This document shows, in pieces, positions 4,697 through 7,188 of a DNA stretch of 7,188 nt. The position numbers were made by a program, and so were the translations under genes. Origin of the DNA: Gammaproteobacteria bacterium (GTDB taxonomy: Bacteria; Pseudomonadota; Gammaproteobacteria; HK1); NCBI GenBank assembly GCA_022822245.1, contig JAJECB010000174.1, positions 1 through 7,188 of the forward strand, in the 5' to 3' direction. The notes beneath the pieces were generated by a model. That model was not told where the DNA came from. It ran no database searches and saw only the letters and a program-made list of their open reading frames with translations. Position 1 is the stretch's first letter. Each line of letters opens with the position of its first letter.

Positions 4697-5914
4697 TCAG
4701 GCGCCGGCGAGGAGCCCGGGCGCGCGTGTCACCGCCTCCGCCGCCACCGCCGCAAGCACGACCACCAGCCACGGCGGCCAGCGGAGCACGAAGAGCAGGG
4801 CGAAGGCGCCGAGCACCCCCGCGAAGTCCACCGCCCCGCGCACGCTCCCGGTGAACACCGGGTCGTAGAGGGCGGCGATGAGCAGCCCCACCACCGCCGC
4901 GTTCACTCCCGCGAGCGCGGTCCGGGCGCCGCGCCGCCCTCGAACCCCGCTCCAGAGCGGCAGCAGCCCCGGCACGAGCAGGAAGGACGGGGCGAAGATC
5001 GCGACGAGGGCGACGAGGGCGCCGGTCAACGGGCTTTCGAAGAACGGGAGGTGCGCGCCGAGAAAGGCGGCGATCGTGAAGAGGGGCCCCGGGAGGGCCT
5101 GGGCGGCTCCGTACCCGGCGAGGAACGCGTCGCGGTCCATCCAACCCGGGGCCACCACCTCGCCCTCGAGGAGAGGGAGCACCACGTGGCCCCCGCCGAA
5201 GACGAGGGCGCCCGCCCGGTAGAACGCATCGAACACCGCGAGCCCCGGGGACGCGCCGGCGGTGACCGCGAGCGGCAGGGCGACGATGGAGACCGCGAAC
5301 ACGCCGAGGAGCAACGCGCCGGTCCGGCGGCGCCCGCGGCTCTCCACCGACCACCCTTCCCCGGCCCCGCGCGGGCATTCCGGCCCGCCCTGCGACTCGA
5401 GCAGCCAACGGCCGGCCAGCGCGCCGGCCGCGATGACCGCGATCTGCATCGCGGGGAGCGGAAGCAGCAGGAGAAGGATGGCCGCGACCAGACCGATGGC
5501 GGCGCGGCGCCGGTCCGTCCACAGGCTCCGTCCCATCGTCCAGGCCGCCTGGGCGACCACCGCGACCGCGACCAGCTTGAGGGCGTGCAGCCACGCCGCC
5601 TCGCCGCTCCACCCGTACGCGAAACCGAGGGCGAAGAGGGTCATGATGATTGCCGAGGGCATCGTGAAGCCGACCCAGGCCATCGCCGCGCCCGCCCAGC
5701 CGGCGCGAAGGTAGCCGATCGCGAGCCCCGCCTGGCTGCTCGCCGGTCCGGGCATGAACTGGCAGAGGGCGACGAGGTCCGCCCAGGACGCCTCGTCGAG
5801 CCAGCGCCGCCGCGTGACGAACTCGTCGTGAAAGTAGCCGAGGTGCGCGGTCGGCCCCCCGAACGAGGTGAGGCCGAGACGAAGGAATACGCGGAAGACG
5901 TGTAGCGCGCTCAA
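4697..5914 (-). CDS. chrA: Chromate transporter, ChrA/CHR family (long, two-domain)
   Basis: A 405-residue inner-membrane protein of the CHR superfamily, whose studied members export chromate. It has the two homologous halves of long-chain ChrA. Half one carries LTSFGGPTAHLGYF (15-28) and QFMPGPASSQ (52-61); half two carries FGGGHVVLPLLEGE (239-252) and AQALPGPLFTIAAFLG (271-286). Hydrophobic segments are clear at about 75-100, 110-126, 138-172, 200-220, 298-322, 335-350 and 363-395, with a charged linker at 173-198. The start is TTG at 5914: homologues begin just before 'VF..FL.LGLTSFGGP', and no ATG is nearby. The ribosome-binding site is weak (GGGG at about -12). It lies 96 bases downstream of the exonuclease gene on the same strand, so co-transcription is possible. 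Substrate other than chromate is possible. Confidence 0.9.
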   Translation of the reverse strand: MSALHVFRVFLRLGLTSFGGPTAHLGYFHDEFVTRRRWLDEASWADLVALCQFMPGPASSQAGLAIGYLRAGWAGAAMAWVGFTMPSAIIMTLFALGFAYGWSGEAAWLHALKLVAVAVVAQAAWTMGRSLWTDRRRAAIGLVAAILLLLLPLPAMQIAVIAAGALAGRWLLESQGGPECPRGAGEGWSVESRGRRRTGALLLGVFAVSIVALPLAVTAGASPGLAVFDAFYRAGALVFGGGHVVLPLLEGEVVAPGWMDRDAFLAGYGAAQALPGPLFTIAAFLGAHLPFFESPLTGALVALVAIFAPSFLLVPGLLPLWSGVRGRRGARTALAGVNAAVVGLLIAALYDPVFTGSVRGAVDFAGVLGAFALLFVLRWPPWLVVVLAAVAAEAVTRAPGLLAGA

Positions 5915-6010
5915 GGCGACCGGCGCCCCGGAACCGCGGCTTCGGTCAGCGGAAGGCCGCCCCTGCGCACCGGCGGCGGGGCGTTGCGGACACCGCCGGC
6001 GGCAACACGG

Positions 6011-6796
6011 TCAGACCGCCTCCCAGTCGAGATCGGCGATGACCGGCGCGTGGTCCGATGCGGTGAGGCCCTCCTGCTTCTTGCGGAAGTCCCGGTCGAT
6101 CCGCACCTCGACCACCCGCTCGAGGACCCGGTTCGTGCCGAGCACGAAGTCGATGCGAAGGCCGTGCCCGCGCGGAAACGCCCCCGCCCGGTAGTCCCAC
6201 CACGAGTACGCCCGGGTGTCCGGACAGCTCTCCCGGAAGAGGTCCCGCAAGCCGAGCTCGAGCAGCGCGCCGTACCGAGACCGTTCCTCGGGGGTATGGA
6301 AGATGGAGCCGTCGCCCGCCTCGCCGCGCCAGGAGTCGATGGGCGCGGGGACGACGTTGAAGTCGCCGCAAAGGACCGCCGCCTCGTCCGCCCCGACCTC
6401 CGAGGGCCAGTACCGCGCGAGGTCGTCGTACCACTCGAGCTTGCGCCCGAAGTCCTCGTGCGCAAGGTCCTTGCCGTTCGGGCAGTACACGGTGGCGAAC
6501 GTGAGGCCCGCGATCCGCGCTCCGACGAGCCGCGCCCCGAACGCCTCCTGCCCGGGGAGACCCCGCAGGGTCGGCTCGGCGCGATGCCGGCTCAGGATCG
6601 CGACGCCGTTCCACGCCTTCTGCCCGTACACCACGACCTCGTAGCCGAGGTCGTCGAACGCGGACGCGGGGAACTCCTCCTCGCTCACCTTGAGCTCCTG
6701 GAGGCCGACGATGTCGGGCTGCCGCGCTTCGAGCCAGATGCGCACGTAGTCGAGGCGCGCACGCAACCCGTTCACGTTCCATGTCGCGATGCGCAT
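6011..6796 (-). CDS. xth: Exodeoxyribonuclease III / AP endonuclease
   Basis: A 261-residue ExoIII-family protein, close to the length of E. coli XthA. It acts in base-excision repair, cutting 5' to abasic sites and removing 3' blocking groups, with 3'-5' exonuclease activity on duplex DNA. The active-site set is intact: Asn7 (WNVNGLRARL), Glu34 (LQELK), Tyr104 (VYCPNG), Asp145 and Asn147 (GDFNVVP), Asp216 (RIDFVL) and Asp248-His249 (SDHAPV). ATG 6796 is preferred to the GTG one codon upstream because the family begins M-(K/R)-I-A-(T/S)-W-N. A possible extended -10, TG-C-TAGGAT (6811-6803 on minus), lies so close to the start that transcription could begin at or near the ATG. It is divergent from alanine dehydrogenase. 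Confidence 0.95.
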   Translation of the reverse strand: MRIATWNVNGLRARLDYVRIWLEARQPDIVGLQELKVSEEEFPASAFDDLGYEVVVYGQKAWNGVAILSRHRAEPTLRGLPGQEAFGARLVGARIAGLTFATVYCPNGKDLAHEDFGRKLEWYDDLARYWPSEVGADEAAVLCGDFNVVPAPIDSWRGEAGDGSIFHTPEERSRYGALLELGLRDLFRESCPDTRAYSWWDYRAGAFPRGHGLRIDFVLGTNRVLERVVEVRIDRDFRKKQEGLTASDHAPVIADLDWEAV

Positions 6797-7144
6797 CACC
6801 GAATCCTAGCACGCGGCGGCGCGCGCCCGGCCCGCCCGGACCCACACAACCGGACCGGGGCCGCGGGCTCGTATTCGACATCCGCGATCCGCGGCCGTGG
6901 CCCGCCGGCCCTTCGGAAAGGCCCCTTCTTCCGCGGCTCAATCCAACCCGCTACGGAAGGAACCCGCCCCGGGCCGGCTGCGCCGCGGGGTTTCCCGAAG
7001 GGGGGGTCACCGGCCGCGGAACCGCATGTCGAGGACGCATCGGAACCGGCCGGAACCACGACCGGGACATCGCGGCCGACATACAATGGAGCGCTCTCCG
7101 GCCACCGCCGGACCACGTCGGGGACCGCACGGGGAGAACGACCG
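6797..7144. other. Intergenic region between xth and alanine dehydrogenase
   Basis: This 348-base GC-rich stretch holds no gene I can support; the open minus-strand frame across it has low-complexity Arg/Pro/Gly/Ala composition. Structures seen: a hairpin CCCCG (6967-6971) with CGGGG (6986-6990), with inner GGC/GCC pairs, followed by TTT; and TACAAT (7082-7087), a good plus-strand -10 candidate 57 bases before the alanine dehydrogenase ATG, without an obvious -35. GGGGAG (7131-7136) is the Shine-Dalgarno for that gene. No riboswitch class is recognised. Confidence 0.5.
7082..7087 (+). promoter_or_regulatory. Candidate -10 element for alanine dehydrogenase
   Basis: TACAAT differs from TATAAT at one position and stands out in GC-rich surroundings. 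It would place the transcript start near 7094, leaving a leader of about 50 bases. No TTGACA-like hexamer is found 16-18 bases upstream, so recognition by the housekeeping sigma factor is uncertain. Confidence 0.35.
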
Positions 7145-7188
7145 ATGCTCATCGGGGTGCCAAAGGAGATCAAGGACCACGAGTATCG
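7145..7188 (+). CDS. ald: Alanine dehydrogenase, N-terminal end only
   Basis: Fifteen residues are visible, MLIGVPKEIKDHEYR, before the window ends (the last codon is partial, CG, and Arg is assumed). 'M(K/L)IGVPKEIK(N/D)HE(Y/N)RV' is the very conserved start of NAD-dependent alanine dehydrogenase, which interconverts L-alanine with pyruvate and ammonia. The related transhydrogenase alpha subunit starts similarly but usually reads 'IGVP(R/K)E....E.RVA', so the KEIKDHEY wording favours Ald. GGGGAG lies eight bases before the ATG. Confidence 0.8.
   Translation, partial: MLIGVPKEIKDHEY

Noticed and set aside
3351..5612. A 753-codon minus-strand open frame across the aminotransferase and chrA
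   Set aside because: Low-complexity Arg/Gly/Ala/Pro composition without domains; it is antisense to the aminotransferase and out of frame with chrA, an expected shadow in GC-rich DNA.
5051..5905. A 284-codon plus-strand frame opposite chrA
   Set aside because: Composition dominated by Arg, Gly, Glu and Ala; chrA with its paired CHR motifs is clearly the coding strand.
1..7188. tRNA, rRNA, CRISPR arrays, complete insertion sequences
   Set aside because: No tRNA-like or rRNA-like stretch, no regularly spaced short repeats, and no transposase with terminal inverted repeats could be seen on reading both strands.

Overview
This window comes from a GC-rich bacterial chromosome. Gene families and leader structure do not fix the phylum: the housekeeping set (class I aminotransferase, ChrA, exonuclease III, alanine dehydrogenase) fits many high-GC Gram-negative lineages, and I make no firmer claim.

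Layout. Positions 1-109 hold the start of a minus-strand VOC/glyoxalase-fold protein. Positions 110-220 are a divergent intergenic region. From 221 to about 3347 lies an accessory block: a hicB-hicA toxin-antitoxin pair (221-687), a small hypothetical gene overlapping a retropepsin-like aspartic protease gene (846-1548), an unrecognised small gene possibly interrupted by TGA (1598-2041), a 5'-truncated second hicA copy (2075-2173), a likely transposase scrap (about 2180-2300), and a minus-strand PD-(D/E)XK-type nuclease (2355-3347). Positions 3355-3464 are a second divergent intergenic region. From 3465 the content is ordinary and compact: PLP-dependent aminotransferase (+, 3465-4652), chromate transporter chrA (-, 4697-5914), exonuclease III (-, 6011-6796), a 348-base intergenic region, and the first 15 codons of alanine dehydrogenase (+, from 7145).

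The most informative structural signal is that the two divergent intergenic regions (110-220 and 3355-3464) are diverged copies of each other, aligned from start codon to start codon at nearly equal length. A third fragment after hicA (about 716-749) carries the same ribosome-binding-site/start-codon context followed by bases nearly identical to the first codons of the aminotransferase. The simplest reading is an ancestral VOC(-)/aminotransferase(+) divergent pair that was split by insertion of the accessory block, with duplicated promoter/leader sequence at its edges and scrambled toxin-antitoxin and transposase remnants inside.

Functionally, the block combines a toxin-antitoxin system, a predicted small soluble protease with a translationally overlapping partner, and a restriction-like nuclease. 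They may be a defence or stress cargo, but nothing in the sequence shows that they work as one system. The flanking genes serve amino-acid metabolism, chromate/oxyanion export and DNA base-excision repair.
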